A stretch of DNA of 64,000 nt from Saturnia japonica. Its lineage: Eukaryota; Arthropoda; Insecta; Lepidoptera; Saturniidae. Below are positions 43,020-54,384 of the stretch, piece by piece. A program made the position numbers and the translations under genes. The stretch spans positions 310,001 through 374,000 of the forward strand of contig CM065324.1 in NCBI GenBank assembly GCA_033032175.1, in the 5' to 3' direction. The notes under the pieces are model-generated. The model saw only the letters and a program-made list of their open reading frames with translations. It had not been told where the DNA came from and ran no database searches. Numbering within the stretch: position 1 is the stretch's first letter; the number at the start of each line of letters is the position of its first letter.

Positions 43020-43200
43020 CTACTATTTGCCATCGAGTTCCAGTCTCTATATTCCGACTCCATCATCAGATCAGCTCCATGGAACTTTGGGGGTAATGTA
43101 AGGAGCAGGGTGTAAAGTTCCTCATCCACCATTGAAAAGGGAGGATCCTCCGACCAGACGGGTGTTGTGTCTGGTGGGCTACAGCCCATCGGTTGTTTTT
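43020..43200 (-). repeat. Old LINE-like coding fragment, also at 51030-51170
   Basis: On the minus strand the run CACCCGTCTGGTCGGAGGAT then GGATGAGGAACTTTACACCC matches the + strand near 51065-51125, so the two copies are in opposite orientation. Encodes DEELYTLLLTLPPKFHG; family not recognised. Confidence 0.5.
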
Positions 43201-43394
43201 TTTTTTAGAACTTACTATACTGTTAGCCTTAGAGGCCCTGGAGCCTCTGACGGCTTTTACAGCTTCACCGGACTCGAGCCCATCGGTTCATGTCGGGTTT
43301 TTGTATTATGTTCAATTATTGGGTTAATTTTAATATCGCGATGTAGGATGCGTCAGTTCTTAGTTCGTATGTGGCGAGATAGATGTCGCTACAG

Positions 43395-44260
43395 AATCAT
43401 AATATTGAATTGTCATGGACCCTTAGCCAAATCGCACATAGATTACCTAGTAGAAATCTGGGGATCCGCTGCAAAGACTAACCTAAGTAACTTACAAAGA
43501 GCACAAAATAAACTAGTAAAAATATTATTTAATTACAAATTTTTAACACCTACAACTAAAATCTATAAAGATACAATGTTACTGACTATTGAACAAACAT
43601 ATAAATACTATTCTTGTTTACTCGTAGGAAAAATATTTAATAAAGACTTGCATAGCAGTAAAATACATAGGCTGCACTAAAAGTATCGGGAATGGAATAT
43701 TTCCACTGTTTCTGTCATATTAAAATCTTTTTAATTGAAAACTCCTTGGTTTTAAAAATCAAATACAATTTATTTATTTAAAAAAAGATTCTCGGTCTTG
43801 TCACAAGGTTTTGTCAAACTTTTTTAGTCATTGAGAAAATGGAATTGACTCGAGAAAATTCAAGAGCGATGATTTATTATGACTTTCGAAGTGGTTTAAC
43901 ACAAAAACAGTGTGTTGACCGGATGATTTCTGCATTTGGTTCCATCGTATGGAAAAATGTGTCAAATTTCGCGGAGAATACTTCGAAAAGCAATAAATAC
44001 ATTTTTAAATAGTAATGTTGTGTCACTTCCTTGATTCCCGAAATTTTCAGTGCCGCCATTACTAAAAAGAAAAATGTACAAACAAAAATACTAAGAAGCG
44101 CAGACAATTTAGTCTTGCGCCATTCAAGGACAAATTATGGAAAAAAGAACATCACTTGTGAAAGCGCACAGTTATATAATAAACTACCCAAAAATATTAA
44201 AGAAACCAAATCTGTTTGAGCGTTTAAAATACTATTAATAAAGTTTCTAAAAAACTAAAA
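43395..44260 (+). pseudogene. LINE RT C-terminal fragment, split by a mariner
   Basis: DYLVEIWGSAAKTNLSNLQR then AQNKLVKILFNYKFL (post-RT region) up to about 43669, then after the mariner SADNLVLRHSRTNYGKKNIT and ESAQLYNKLPKNIKE to 44218. Same general class as the 39-41 kb LINE. Confidence 0.75.
43670..44057 (+). mobile_element. Internally deleted mariner, 388 bp
   Basis: Inverted ends GGCTGCACTAAAAGTATCGG and, reversed, GGCGGCACTGAAAATTTCGG match at most positions. The left part encodes the transposase start MELTRENSRAMIYYDFRSGL then TQKQCVDRMISAFG; the right part encodes the normal C-terminus MEKCVKF.GEYFEKQ and stop. The catalytic middle (about 0.9 kb) is gone. Inserted within a LINE fragment, next to TA. 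Confidence 0.82.
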
Positions 44261-44860
44261 GTAAATTACTAATAATTTACTAAACTAACAAGAAGCCACA
44301 TCCAGTTCATAGTATTTCATGTATTTTTAGTTTTTCTAGTAATTACTTATTCGTTATCATACCTACTTTCAATTTATTAATAAAAATGTGATGTTTCGCA
44401 ATACGTTTGCTCGCCCGCTGCGTATAAATATTTACATTTTAAGAATATAATGTAATTTAACATGTAAGTGAATTTTTGTTAATTCTTATGAGAACAAAGA
44501 TGTCTTTTAAACCGAACTTACGTACAATTAAATACGTACGTATTACTTACAATTGGAATTATTTTAGAAATGTAAGCATATGACTAGATTATTCGTATTT
44601 CACCTCACTCAGATTTTACTTATTTTCTTAGTACATAATACAATTTGTTTGATAGATTAGTATTCAAGGTCGCATACCTGCTAGTGTAGTCCGACGCGAC
44701 GGCCAATTTATAGAAACTAGTGATCGCCCAATTATCGAAATACGACCAGCGGCTTTGTATTCATAGACTATTTTCTGTTTGACATTTGTACTACTGAACC
44801 GAATTCAAAAAGTCTTTCAATGTTGGGAAGCTAAACTATCCCTTTTTTTTTATCGTGGGC
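44261..44860. other. Intergenic, AT-rich
   Basis: Nothing recognised. Confidence 0.4.
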
Positions 44861-45164
44861 AAATCCTGCATTGGATCCGCCTCCTGAGCCGGGCCGCTCA
44901 AGGGAGGGGTATGTCGGACTACTCTTACCGACTAAAACCCCACGGTGTCCTTCTCGCACCTAGTGGCCGGGGAGCGGGAACTGCTTATGCACGGCATCCG
45001 CTCTCCCGACAGGTTTGGCCCTACCCCGGGGCCCCGTCACAATCGGAGGCAATCGGAACCTCCAACGAGCCTCAGAGGGCGCACGAACACCAGTGCGCCT
45101 CCTCCATCTCGGGCCTGCAATACACGGTGACGGACACGCCCAAGTCCACCACCTGAAGACCCAT

Positions 45165-45910
45165 TTAAGGCGGCCGGAGATCATGCAATGACTTGCTCGC
45201 AAAACGAGGAGACGGAGTTCCATCCGCTCTCGCTCTCGACCATAGGCAGATTACCACGGCCGGGAGCGAGTGATCGGTGCCGATTGTCGCGACAATGTCG
45301 CGGCGCGGCGAGTCCCATGCGGGACAGACAGCTAAGGTATGCTGCGCAGTATCCACCGCGCAGCCACAGTGATGGTACCCGGGAGTGATCTCCTGTTCTA
45401 TGCGACACAGGAAACTCCCAAAACAGCCTTGTCCCGAGAGCACCTGTGTCAACCGGAAAGTGAGGGTGCCATGCTGTCTCCGGAGCCACCGAACCAGACC
45501 TGGCCTAATGGCTTCAACTGTCACCACGCCTGAGCTAGGGTGCTCAAGTCGTGAGTCCCACGCTTCCACCATGGGATTCTGGCGGAGCTCTAACCTGTAC
45601 GCCACAATCTTCCGCGGCGTTGGTCTTTCACCCCGCCTCAGGGCCCCCTCACGCCAATTAAACAACAGCGCGAGGACTCTCGCTTCGAGATCCCATGGTG
45701 AAGATCCGGCCAATAGGGAGGCTGCCTCAAACGAGACCGTACGGTACCCTCGGACAGCTCTGACAGCCATCGATCTCTGCGGTCTCCGCAGGAATGTGAG
45801 ATGCTGGGCCGGCAGGCTATCCGCCCACACTGGTGCTCCATATAGGGCCATTGACTGTACGGTCCCGAGGTAGAGCCCTGGGAGATCGCTTCCTCCGCCA
45901 GACTCTTCAC
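45165..45910 (-). pseudogene. R1 LINE post-RT region with zinc knuckle
   Basis: MALYGAPVWADSLPAQHL, VRAVRGYRTVSFEAASLLAG, FRLTQVLSGQGCFGSFL and the C-terminal knuckle HHCGCAVDTAQHTLAVCPAW, characteristic of the R1 clade; homologous to 57208-56303. Confidence 0.85.
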
Positions 45911-45940
45911 GTGCTTGATCGCATGTATTGTGAAGCGTCC

Positions 45941-46666
45941 TTAGCGGAAACCAAACTGGTTGTCAGCCAGGTCCGGCCCCACTTCCGTCAAATGGTGGAC
46001 GAGGCGGTCTGCAATTACTCTCTCCATGAGTTTGCCCACCTGGTCCAGTAGTACGATGGGGCGGAATGCGGATGGCGTGTCCGCCGGGCGCCCCTCCTTT
46101 TTGAGCAGGACCAGCCGGCCAGTTTTCCAGCACAGCGGAAAGCGGCCTTGCTCAAAACACGCTGTGAAGAGTCCCATCAATCGGGACTCGAGGACCTCAT
46201 GAGCCAGGACCCATGCACGACCTGGTATGCCATCGGGTCCTGGGGCGGTGTTCTTCGACTGAAGTCATCGCACCGCCCGGCTCAGTTCTTCCCGGGTCAC
46301 ATCGGGTACATTGTCACCCTCGTCCACGTAGGTCGCTGAAGGCGGAGCCATGGACGGAGGGATATGTTCTGTCCCCAATGGGAACAAAGCGTCCAACACT
46401 CGTTCTAGGAACCTAGGCTGGCTCTGGGTTGAAGGGCGCCCCCATGGATCCCGACTGAGAGTCTCCAGTAGTTCTTCGCGGGCCAATGCTTTCGCCCTGT
46501 CTATAGCGATTTTTAGCGCTTTGATATGGCCGCTCTGTACCTCCGTACAACTCCGCCTCCAGGGCGGTCGTGTCCTGCTGTCGGCTACGACGCCGTCTGT
46601 GCCTGGTATACCGGCGTTCTCGCCGAGACACAGACATCTCGCAGCTGCGCTATCTCGGCACTCCAC
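45941..46666 (-). pseudogene. R1 LINE linker and RT N-terminal part
   Basis: FPLCWKTGRLVLLKKEGRPA, SAFRPIVLLDQVGKLMERVI and NQFGFR at the end (45941), the finger motifs of the RT. The frame is broken between about 46180 and 46265. Confidence 0.8.
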
Positions 46667-46850
46667 CAGTACACCTGACGTCTGGTGGGTGTTCGCCTCA
46701 TACGAGGCATAGCCGCATCACAGGCACACGTCATCGTCCTGCGAAGTCATTCCGCCTCCTGCTCCACGCCGGTAAGCCTGTTAGAAGTCCCATCGAGACT
46801 CCAGGCCTGCCCAACAACTGTATCGCCGGATGCCTCGGCATCGAGGCGTT

Positions 46851-47527
46851 TTAGCGACCAACGCGGACCCCCCCCCCCCCTCTCGAGGTTTCTGGGACCG
46901 GATTGTAAGAGGTTTGGGCTGAGACGTCGAACCAGATATACCGATAGTCCGACAACGTCTCTACCCCCTCAAGGACTCTCCAGTACCGAACGCGGCATGC
47001 TAGGACAGGGCTAGCGAACGTTAGGTCCACTATGGACCCACCCTGCCGTCGCAGGCACGTGTGAACTGAACCTCTGTTGAGGATGGGTAGGCCGTTTGTT
47101 AGGGCCCACTCTTTTAGTTCCTCGCCCCTGGCATCCGTGGACGGGGAACCCCAAGCCGTAGATTTAGCATTGAAGTCCCCGAGCACTAGCACGGGACGAG
47201 GATGACTACGGGTGATGACGTTACCCAGTTCCACCAATAAAACCTGGAAGCCCCCACAATTATTATGTCGCCGAGATTTACCGCTACCCTTCCACGACTC
47301 TTTGTGACGACGACAAAGGGCGGGGAGTCAAAGGCTGCCCTATTAGTCAGGGCCACTGAGCCATTAAGGTCTCCCAGCCAGTTATCCCCGGGTGGGATGT
47401 AATAAGGCTCAGCGATCACGGCGACATGGATAGACCACTGCGCCGTGCTCTGGACCAGTAGATCCTGAGCTCTGGCGCAGTGGTTTAAGTTCGCCTGCAG
47501 TACACGGAGTGCCATTATTAATGACAC
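46851..47527 (-). pseudogene. R1 LINE endonuclease
   Basis: LRVLQANLNHCARAQDLLVQ, VAVIAEPYYIPPGDNWLGDL, VLVLGDFNAKSTAWGSPSTD and LSDYRYIWFDV. The R1-type endonuclease motifs (N, E, D.N, SDH position reads SDY) are recognisable, split over two frames near 47200; the altered SDH would impair cleavage. Confidence 0.82.
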
Positions 47528-47719
47528 TCCATATCGGCCTCTGCAGCGACCGGCGGCACCTTTTTATTGGCCAACTGGTGCCCACAAACATCACATTATC
47601 ACTTCCCATATCGCTTGCTTTATCGTTTGTCCTTGTTCTAGCCTTGGTCATAATATTTTTGTCCGATGTTCAAAAAAGTACTCTCGACGTTTCGTCAACG
47701 ATACCCAAACAAGAGAGGA

Positions 47720-48735
47720 CGGATACCGAACGTGACGCCGAAAATGGAGGACAGTGTGCTACGCTAAATATCAGAGGAAGTAGGTTCAATATAGATAATA
47801 GATGGATTGTTCCTTATTCTCCACTATTGTGTAGGACGTTTAACGCTCACATAAATGTAGAGTACTGCCACTCAGTTCAAACCATCAAATACGTTTGCAA
47901 ATATATAACGGATCTGATCCGTCATAAACCCAAATGGAAACTACGTAAATGGTTGGTACATAAGTACATCCGAAGTTGTCTGGCGAATATTCGAATTTCC
48001 GATACACGAGCGGCATCCTACAGTCTTGCGTCAGCTGTCCACTTAGAAAATGACCAAAGGGTTTATTTAACCGCAGAAACGGCTGAACAAGTAGCCCAAA
48101 TATAACATACCATCACGCCTGTATTCCCCGAAGGGTTAGGCAGAGGTATACTAATGTACACCCACAGTTCGCCGAGTATGTTTTTAGGTCCCATGTAATA
48201 GGGTAAAACCCACGTAAAACTACTTTGCTGGCTTTCTTTGAGCCCTGTAATGAAGATGAATTCGCAAAGACACTTCTATACCACGAAGTCCCGCAATACT
48301 ACACATGGGCCAATAAATTTAAGCAGAAATCGTGATATCCTTTTGGATGAGTCTCTAGGCCAAATAATCCATAATTTAGAAATTTTAATAGATGCAGGGT
48401 ATACCCTGACATTGAAAATTTGCACGAAAAGGACTTTCGTTGGATGTGTTCATAGCAATAGTGACACCTAGGAATGATACGGTGAACGAAATAAACAATT
48501 TGATTATTCAACAAATCCCTGGCCAAATAAAAAATTACAAATCGATCGACACTGTAAGTAATATCGAAGACGCAGTCCATTGCCCACAGGAATTTTTAAA
48601 TTGTCTAAACCGTTCTGGACTACCACCATATGAACTTGACGTTAAAAAGCAGCAAAATAAAACAACGTCAAATATCGTTTACAGGGAAGCTCTGACTCTC
48701 TCGGTAGAGAGTAGTATATTCTTTGCTCTGACTGA
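47720..48735 (+). pseudogene. Helitron Rep/helicase protein fragments
   Basis: DNRWIVPYSPLLCRTFNAHI then NVEYCHSVQTIKYVCKYI is the conserved region after the Helitron N-terminal domain. From about 48435, DVFIAIVTPRNDTVNEINNL, GQIKNYKSIDTVSNIEDAVH and CPQEFLNCLNRSGLPPYELD are the last helicase motifs (V/VI) of a Pif1-type Helitron helicase. The Walker motifs between them are gone. Several stops and frame changes. Confidence 0.82.
48107..48205 (-). mobile_element. tRNA-SINE body fragment inside the Helitron
   Basis: TTAGGCAGAGGTATACTAAT, CACCCACAGTTCGCCGAGTA and TTAGGTCCCATGTAATAGG are the reverse complement of 1205-1285 in the SINE copy 1. It separates two Helitron coding parts. Confidence 0.7.
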
Positions 48736-49000
48736 ATAAATTCGATGGCTTTTGTTTTGTATATATGATCTTTTTACAAAAATTAGAAAAAAATGTATTA
48801 AACACTTATTTAAAAGTAACAAAAAAATATATAAAAAATAAGAACAAAAAAAAACTTTAAAATAATAATATTCAATGTTTCCTAATAATTTTCTTTTTTT
48901 AGTAACCTGACGCAAATAGAAGGGTTTATTCATGTGTATTATAATTTTCAATTTTGAAATTTTTGTTAAATACCCCTGCGAAGCTGGGGCGAGCCGCTAG

Positions 49001-50750
49001 TTTAATATACTAGTAACAGACATTATAGATAAATTTTAGCTTTTTGCACTTCATATAAAATTTAACCATGTCAAATATCACAGTCTTCCGTGCACGCAAT
49101 ACGCTTAAAGAGGTGTAGGTATAAAATATTTGCTTTACGTATTAATATAATAATGATGATATCAGTTATCAAAGTCAAAAGGACGTAAGTCTAAGTACTG
49201 ATTTTTACAGAATGTTTTTAATAATCAACAAAATAAAGAAGTACTGCCGAATGCCAGACACTTCCTGTCGGTGGTTATTTCGGCTCGCAAATAAATTAAG
49301 GTCATATACGTGCAGTCTGTCTTCATTTATTTATAATTAAGTTAACAATACTTGTATATATGTAATTGGTTTGTCGGTAACGGCTTTTAACGATTTGGAT
49401 AACAATTTTTATTTAGATAATGTTTTACATTTCAAGTTTACCTAGTTAGGTGTTTTCCATGTTTTTCTAGCGCAGCTACTACTCGCATATATTTTTTGTA
49501 TAATATGATTCATTAGCTACAATATTGGATGTTACCAGTTTACATTTACAAGAAAACCTTCGTTTACTTAAATTTATAACGGTGATAAAATACAAAATGG
49601 ATATTCATTCACTTGAAGATATCGAATTTGGGGCGACCATTTGTGCAACTTTACGCTACAAGCCATGGTTATTTGAAGTCTTTTTATAAAAACCGCTACC
49701 CGCTATGATTTCATGTTCATATGCTTATAAAAAATAAATAAAAAAGCAAACATTTATTTGAAAAAATTAAACTATCTTGCCTTATCTGGATTAAAAGTAG
49801 GCTGTATTTTACTATATATCATTGTAATTTTTATTACTACTGCTAGTCTCTATGGAGTAAACTAATGATATGTAGCCTAGACCGTATCTTGGATAGAGTC
49901 CTATATTAATCTGATAACTACATTCATTTATAATCAAGTTTCAAACGGTGCGCATTGAATTACAAACAATGTACGATTTTATTACATGCCGGTTTAGAGG
50001 CAACTCGACGTTACTAAGTACTTTGTGAACGGTTGGTTGCAAGCAAAAAACAAATTAAATATATCAGACTTCTTGTTGACTTGTAAATCCCCGAGACGGT
50101 TAATTTATGTATCATATTATAATGAACGAAATGGTTCAGTCATTCAGTGTATATACAAATATCAACAGGTACAGTTTACAAAATAAGTAAACAACAAAAC
50201 AATCAATGAAAGAATTGAGGCAATAGAGTATGTGGGTAAAAAAATAAGTACTTGCAACGAGGCGTTACATCTTGTGTAGGACTTCATGTGTTGCCAGAGT
50301 ACAGGTGGTTGCGAGGGCTTGAGGTTGCTTGAGGTGGCTCGACAAACCGCGGGACTCCTGTGTGTCCTCGTTCTATAAAGCGCGTTACTCTGTTACTCTG
50401 TCGCTTGTGCATCAGGTGCACTTGGCCACATGTCACTTTACAGCAGGTAAGAATGTGGTTAAGGGCTAAAAAGCCCTTAGGGTGATAGGATATGATAATT
50501 GTGTGCAACGGGATTACAACCACCAAACGCTAGGCTTACGTAACACCCGACATAGTAACAAGTGTCACGTTCCAAGACCGTCGATGTATAGCCGATATTT
50601 TGGTGATCTCCACTGCTTTTAAATTTCCTTACTATCGGGCGCAGTACCGTCGCTTTTCCCTACTACTGTTCAAAATACCGAAGAACACTAGCTTATAACA
50701 TTATCTTTTGTGTGAAATAGTTATTTTAGTAATTTTGTTTATTATACTTC
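49001..50750. other. Intergenic, AT-rich, no gene
   Basis: Only short open frames (the minus-strand one at 50284-50526 has no recognisable domain). Confidence 0.4.
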
Positions 50751-50754
50751 AGTC

Positions 50755-50830
50755 AAAAAATCAAAATCAAAATAATCTTTATTCAATTTAGATCCTAAGA
50801 CGGGACTTATGAACGTCAGAACACTACTGT
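50755..50830 (-). repeat. LINE 3' end, same family as 14310
   Basis: AAAATCAAAATCAAAATAAT then CTTTATTCAATTTAGATCCT and CTTATGAACGTCAGAA parallel 14305-14370. Confidence 0.65.
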
Positions 50831-51029
50831 ACAAATCGTCGCCTCAGTGCTTATTTGTTCAATCCACCATTGGTTACTGCAGCGACATCTCTCGCCACAA
50901 CTGACGCATCGACGCAACTACGTAGCGACACATGTGACATCTATCGAGCCACATAAGACGCATCCTACTATCCTACATTGCGCTATAGAAATTAACTCAA
51001 TCGTTGAGTATATATACAAGAACCCGACT

Positions 51030-51170
51030 ACAACCGTCGGGGCAGCTGCCCGCCAGACATAGCACCCGTCTGGCCGGAGGATCCTCCCTTTTCTATGGCG
51101 GATGAGGAACTTTACTCTCTGTTCCTCACACCTCCGCTAAAGTTACATTTTATAAGAGAAGGTTTTTTTA
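51030..51170 (+). repeat. Old LINE-like coding fragment, partner of 43020-43200
   Basis: CACCCGTCTGGCCGGAGGAT and ATGGCGGATGAGGAACTTTA match the reverse of 43060-43165. Confidence 0.5.
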
Positions 51171-52012
51171 CTCTAATTTGAAAACAAAGCTTTATTCTAA
51201 AGGTTCTTGAAATTATCATTATACATGAGTGCTCCATGAATCAATAATTATAATTCTTATATACGGATGAAAATTACATTGCCTTATTTTTAAATTTTAA
51301 TTTGAAGGTTGAACAAACATGCATAATTGTAATAACGAACGTGGAGTTTGAACATTACGTCACTGGAGATGGCACAAAGTGGTTGTTCCATTTTTGAGTG
51401 CTTATTTGTTCAATGGACCTTATATCAGATACAGGGTGATCCAAATGTAATTTGAGAAAATTAACTTGCTTATTTATATTATCAGTTAGATAGAAACGGG
51501 GACTTCATAAAATTGAGGTTTAAGATAAAGGAGCGTGCCCAGGAGTGAGACAGTGCGTACACTATTTAAAAAATACATAGAGGTAATTTTAATTAAAATT
51601 CAAATCATTTTCAAAGGATAATTAAACAATTGAAAATCAATTACGTATAATAACTTAACTGGATTTTTTTTTTATTTCTGCGGGTTTTGTATTTTTTAAC
51701 TGTTTCCTTATCATTTACTTTATTATCTGTTTTCCCGTCGTCTGTCTTTTTTATTTCCTTTGGTTTCTTTTCTATTGGTCGGATCAATCAAATTTCCTTT
51801 TTCACCTTTCCTTTTTTAGGCTTTCTTAATAACACTTTCCAAATAAATTTGATCATTTACTGGCAATGACGTTTTATAAATAGACGCGTTATACTCTCAC
51901 TAAAAGCAATTTGAACACGTTACTGTTATCAGCATTTTGAAACAAAAGAGATAGGAAATCACATCGTAAGGCGAAAACTGTTGTCAAAAAAGGATAAAAC
52001 CTTTTTCTCTCT
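51171..52012. other. Intergenic, AT-rich
   Basis: Nothing recognised; the open frame at 51687-51869 is hydrophobic and low-complexity. Confidence 0.4.
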
Positions 52013-52024
52013 AACGCCGGTATC

Positions 52025-52358
52025 GGAGTTTTTGGCGGGATCTTGAAGTGACATGTTGTGGTTGTTAGTTTTAATTCATTTACTTAGGTTTTTGACCCTA
52101 TATTATGTAATATTTGTGGCGTTTTGCGTGATATAGTTTGGTTTTTGTGCATAAGTGAAGTGGATTATAAATATAAGCTGAAAGCATTCATTTCGAGATC
52201 ACACAAAAATTCCCTAGAAAGTTCTAACAAGGGACCCACCGTCTTGTTAGGATACTGAATCGTCATAACACTTGACAATATAATTCACTCGATAATGGCA
52301 GTAATGGTCTTCATTAAAGAGGACCGGTTGCCAAGTTAGGAAGAAGAAGAAGAAGAAG
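52025..52358 (+). mobile_element. GAA-tailed retroposon (family C), complete copy 1
   Basis: Bounded by AACGCCGGTATC at 52013-52024 and 52359-52370, an exact 12-bp target duplication. It begins GGAGTTTTTGGCGGGATCTT and ends in (GAA)n. It is close to identical with 63301-63630 over its whole length. No protein is encoded and no clear A or B box is present. Target duplication plus a simple 3' tail indicates target-primed reverse transcription in trans. Confidence 0.88.
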
Positions 52359-52584
52359 AACGCCGGTATCAAGTCGAAAGTGAAATGAGGTCAATTGACT
52401 ACCATTCACGATGGCATACAAAGAGCGTCAATGCCGTATCTACTTATAAAATATCTGATCTACTGGTATATATTTGTACATGCTCCGTATATCATCAATT
52501 TTATTTATCGGTAACATTTTATTTGTTTCTATAATAGAAATGTCACTTAAAATATGAAAATGTGGTTTTCTAGCGTCAACTGTT

Positions 52585-53580
52585 TTATGTTATTATTATT
52601 ATTATATTTGGTAAGACACACTAGCAGCTAATTAGCTGATGCGTGCGTATCAAATAGCTTGGAGATATCTTCCTTGTCCAATCTGCTCTTAAAGGAGGTT
52701 ATGGTAGGAGCCATCACAACTTTTTCTGGAAGTTTGTTCCATGCTGTGACCACTCTGTTAGGCAAGAACTGCTTCATTGGGTTTCTTTTTGCTGGGAATT
52801 CCCAAAGTTTCAAGGGATGACCTCGTAGGTGTATATTTTCATTTGACTTAAACATATCTTTAAGGCTGGGCACATCGTAATAATTAGTGAGGATTTTATA
52901 AGTTTCGATTAACCTGCCCCTTTGTCTACGGTGTTCTAGTGTGGTAAGGCCAAGGTTTATGAGGCGCTGTTCATAGGGTAAGTTACGCATTGCATACACC
53001 ATCTTAGTAGCCCTTCTCTGTACATTTTCAATGAGCTTAATGTCTTTTTTGAAGTAGGGATCCCAGATAATATAAGCATGTTCAAGAAGTGGTCTAATAT
53101 AGGTCTTGTATAACTTTATAAAAGTTTTAGCTGTTAGGAATTTAAATGCCTTGCGAATGATATAAAGGATCGAATTAGTTTTCTTCACAACCCCAAGCAC
53201 ATGAGTTTCCCATTTAAGATCTTTGGATACTGTAACTCCCAAGTCCCTTTGTGTTTCAACTGCGGTTAATTGTTCACCACCAAGATAGTATATCTGACAA
53301 GGATTATTACTACCAATGTGTAGCACGGAGCACTTATTCACATTTAAAGTTAGAAGCCAGTCATGAGTCCAGTTAAAAATCGCATTAAGGTCATTCTGTA
53401 TAGCTCGCCAGTTGCTTCGAGGGTTAGCAAAAAATTTGGTATCATCAGCAAAAAGCGAAAAAGGTAGTTGCAGAGTACTTTTCAAGTCTGAGAGGAACAA
53501 GATAAAGAGCAATGGACCAAGCACCGAACCTTGAGGAACGCCACTGACCAATGTGACCAATAGACAATTATTTATCATTC
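52585..53580 (-). mobile_element. CR1/Jockey-like LINE, 5' truncated, with (TAA)n tail
   Basis: Minus-strand RT from the VPQGS box onward, ending in a (TTA)n/(TAA)n tail at 52591-52610. The frame is open over the whole surviving part, so this is a comparatively young 3' fragment. Confidence 0.85.
52628..53575 (-). CDS. LINE reverse transcriptase C-terminal part, frame intact
   Basis: VSGVPQGSVLGPLLFILFLS, LPFSLFADDTKFFANP (catalytic FADD), RDLGVTVSKDLKWETHVLGV, YKTYIRPLLEHAYIIWDPYF, and the C-terminal FLPNRVVTAWNKLPEKVVMA to the stop at 52628. The open frame extends to 53668 but the part upstream of about 53575 is not LINE coding. The N-terminal RT and endonuclease are absent, so it is not functional alone. 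Confidence 0.85.
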   Translation of the reverse strand: MNNCLLVTLVSGVPQGSVLGPLLFILFLSDLKSTLQLPFSLFADDTKFFANPRSNWRAIQNDLNAIFNWTHDWLLTLNVNKCSVLHIGSNNPCQIYYLGGEQLTAVETQRDLGVTVSKDLKWETHVLGVVKKTNSILYIIRKAFKFLTAKTFIKLYKTYIRPLLEHAYIIWDPYFKKDIKLIENVQRRATKMVYAMRNLPYEQRLINLGLTTLEHRRQRGRLIETYKILTNYYDVPSLKDMFKSNENIHLRGHPLKLWEFPAKRNPMKQFLPNRVVTAWNKLPEKVVMAPTITSFKSRLDKEDISKLFDTHASAN

Positions 53581-53699
53581 TTAATAATAAAGGTGTTTGT
53601 TTGGAACACAAAAAGCAAACGGCAAATAGAAGACAAACAGCATTTAAAAGTAAGCTATCGAGAAGCACTTAGTTTCTATGTACTATCTTAGTTTAGAAA

Positions 53700-54384
53700 A
53701 TAGTAAACTTTCACTTACTTAGGAAATAAAAAAACAGTAATTACTTCTTCATTGTACATACCAAATAAGTTGCGTTTAATTGGTTGAGTTAAAAAAAAAA
53801 CGTGGCACGATATCACAACATTTGAAACAACCTGTGTAAAAATTATAACGGCATTGAATGCTACCTAAAAATAGCTTACTATTCAATTTCCGTCTTATTT
53901 TAATTATTGTTAGATTTGCAATATGATCTTGCCATATTTGTGGATTATTTTAATTCAATTTTTGAGCATAAACTTAACATATAACACTGTTATAATTAAT
54001 TTCAGTAAAAGTGACGATATAAACGCTGTTAAGTTTCTATGCACAGTAACAAATCAAACAAAATGGCGAACATGGCGTTAGGCCCTGTGATTGGTCAGTT
54101 AAGTGGAGATTAAACACATAAGCACTCAAAGTTTCCTACGATGTAGGACATACAACAAACTGTGGACATTGAACAAATAAGCACAAAATTTTGATTACAG
54201 TGCCTTGTGCACAGAAAAATTTTAATACATATTTTTATTATTTATTTAAGCAAATTTCATACGTCTCCCATACCTGTAGATTATAAATTGAAGCCTTAAT
54301 AATTCTGCATTAGAAACTTTGTTTCGGTAAATATGGTCGTTTGGACAAATAAGCACTGACGTGACGAAATGTTGATGTTAATAT
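53700..54384. other. Intergenic, AT-rich
   Basis: The phrase AAGCACT and 'ACAAATAAGCAC' recur several times (54118, 54174, 54344), suggesting an old short-unit array, but no element was defined. Confidence 0.35.

Larger units (their letters stand above)
44870..47540 (-). mobile_element. R1-clade LINE with internal deletion
   Basis: Minus strand, 5' to 3': endonuclease (47527-46851), linker (46666-46265), RT start (46180-45941), then directly the post-RT region (45910-45165). Compared with the R1 element at 56-58 kb, the RT palm including the YGDD box is missing at the 45.94/45.91-kb junction. It is GC-rich against an AT-rich background. Confidence 0.85.
47640..49000 (+). mobile_element. Helitron remnant with coding segments and 3' terminus
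   Basis: Helitron-like protein pieces (47720-48735) are followed by the 3' signature: CCCC and GGGG around TGCGAAGCT (48973-48988), then GAGCCGCTAG ending at 49000 and host T. The 5' end and the HUH nuclease part are missing, and a SINE fragment interrupts it. Confidence 0.78.

Noticed and set aside
43132..43395. N-terminal half of the 182-residue frame at 43132-43680 as part of the LINE protein
   Set aside because: Only the part from about 43395 resembles LINE coding; the earlier half crosses an unrelated repeat in reverse orientation.
45385..46712. Several plus-strand frames across the GC-rich R1 LINE at 45-47 kb, and likewise at 56-58 kb
   Set aside because: GC-rich DNA has few stops; these frames are shadows of the minus-strand LINE coding.
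47509..47640. N-terminal hydrophobic part of an open frame (LALSFVLVLALVIIFLS) as a signal anchor of a host protein
   Set aside because: The frame runs from R1 LINE antisense sequence into the Helitron remnant; it is a chance fusion of two elements.
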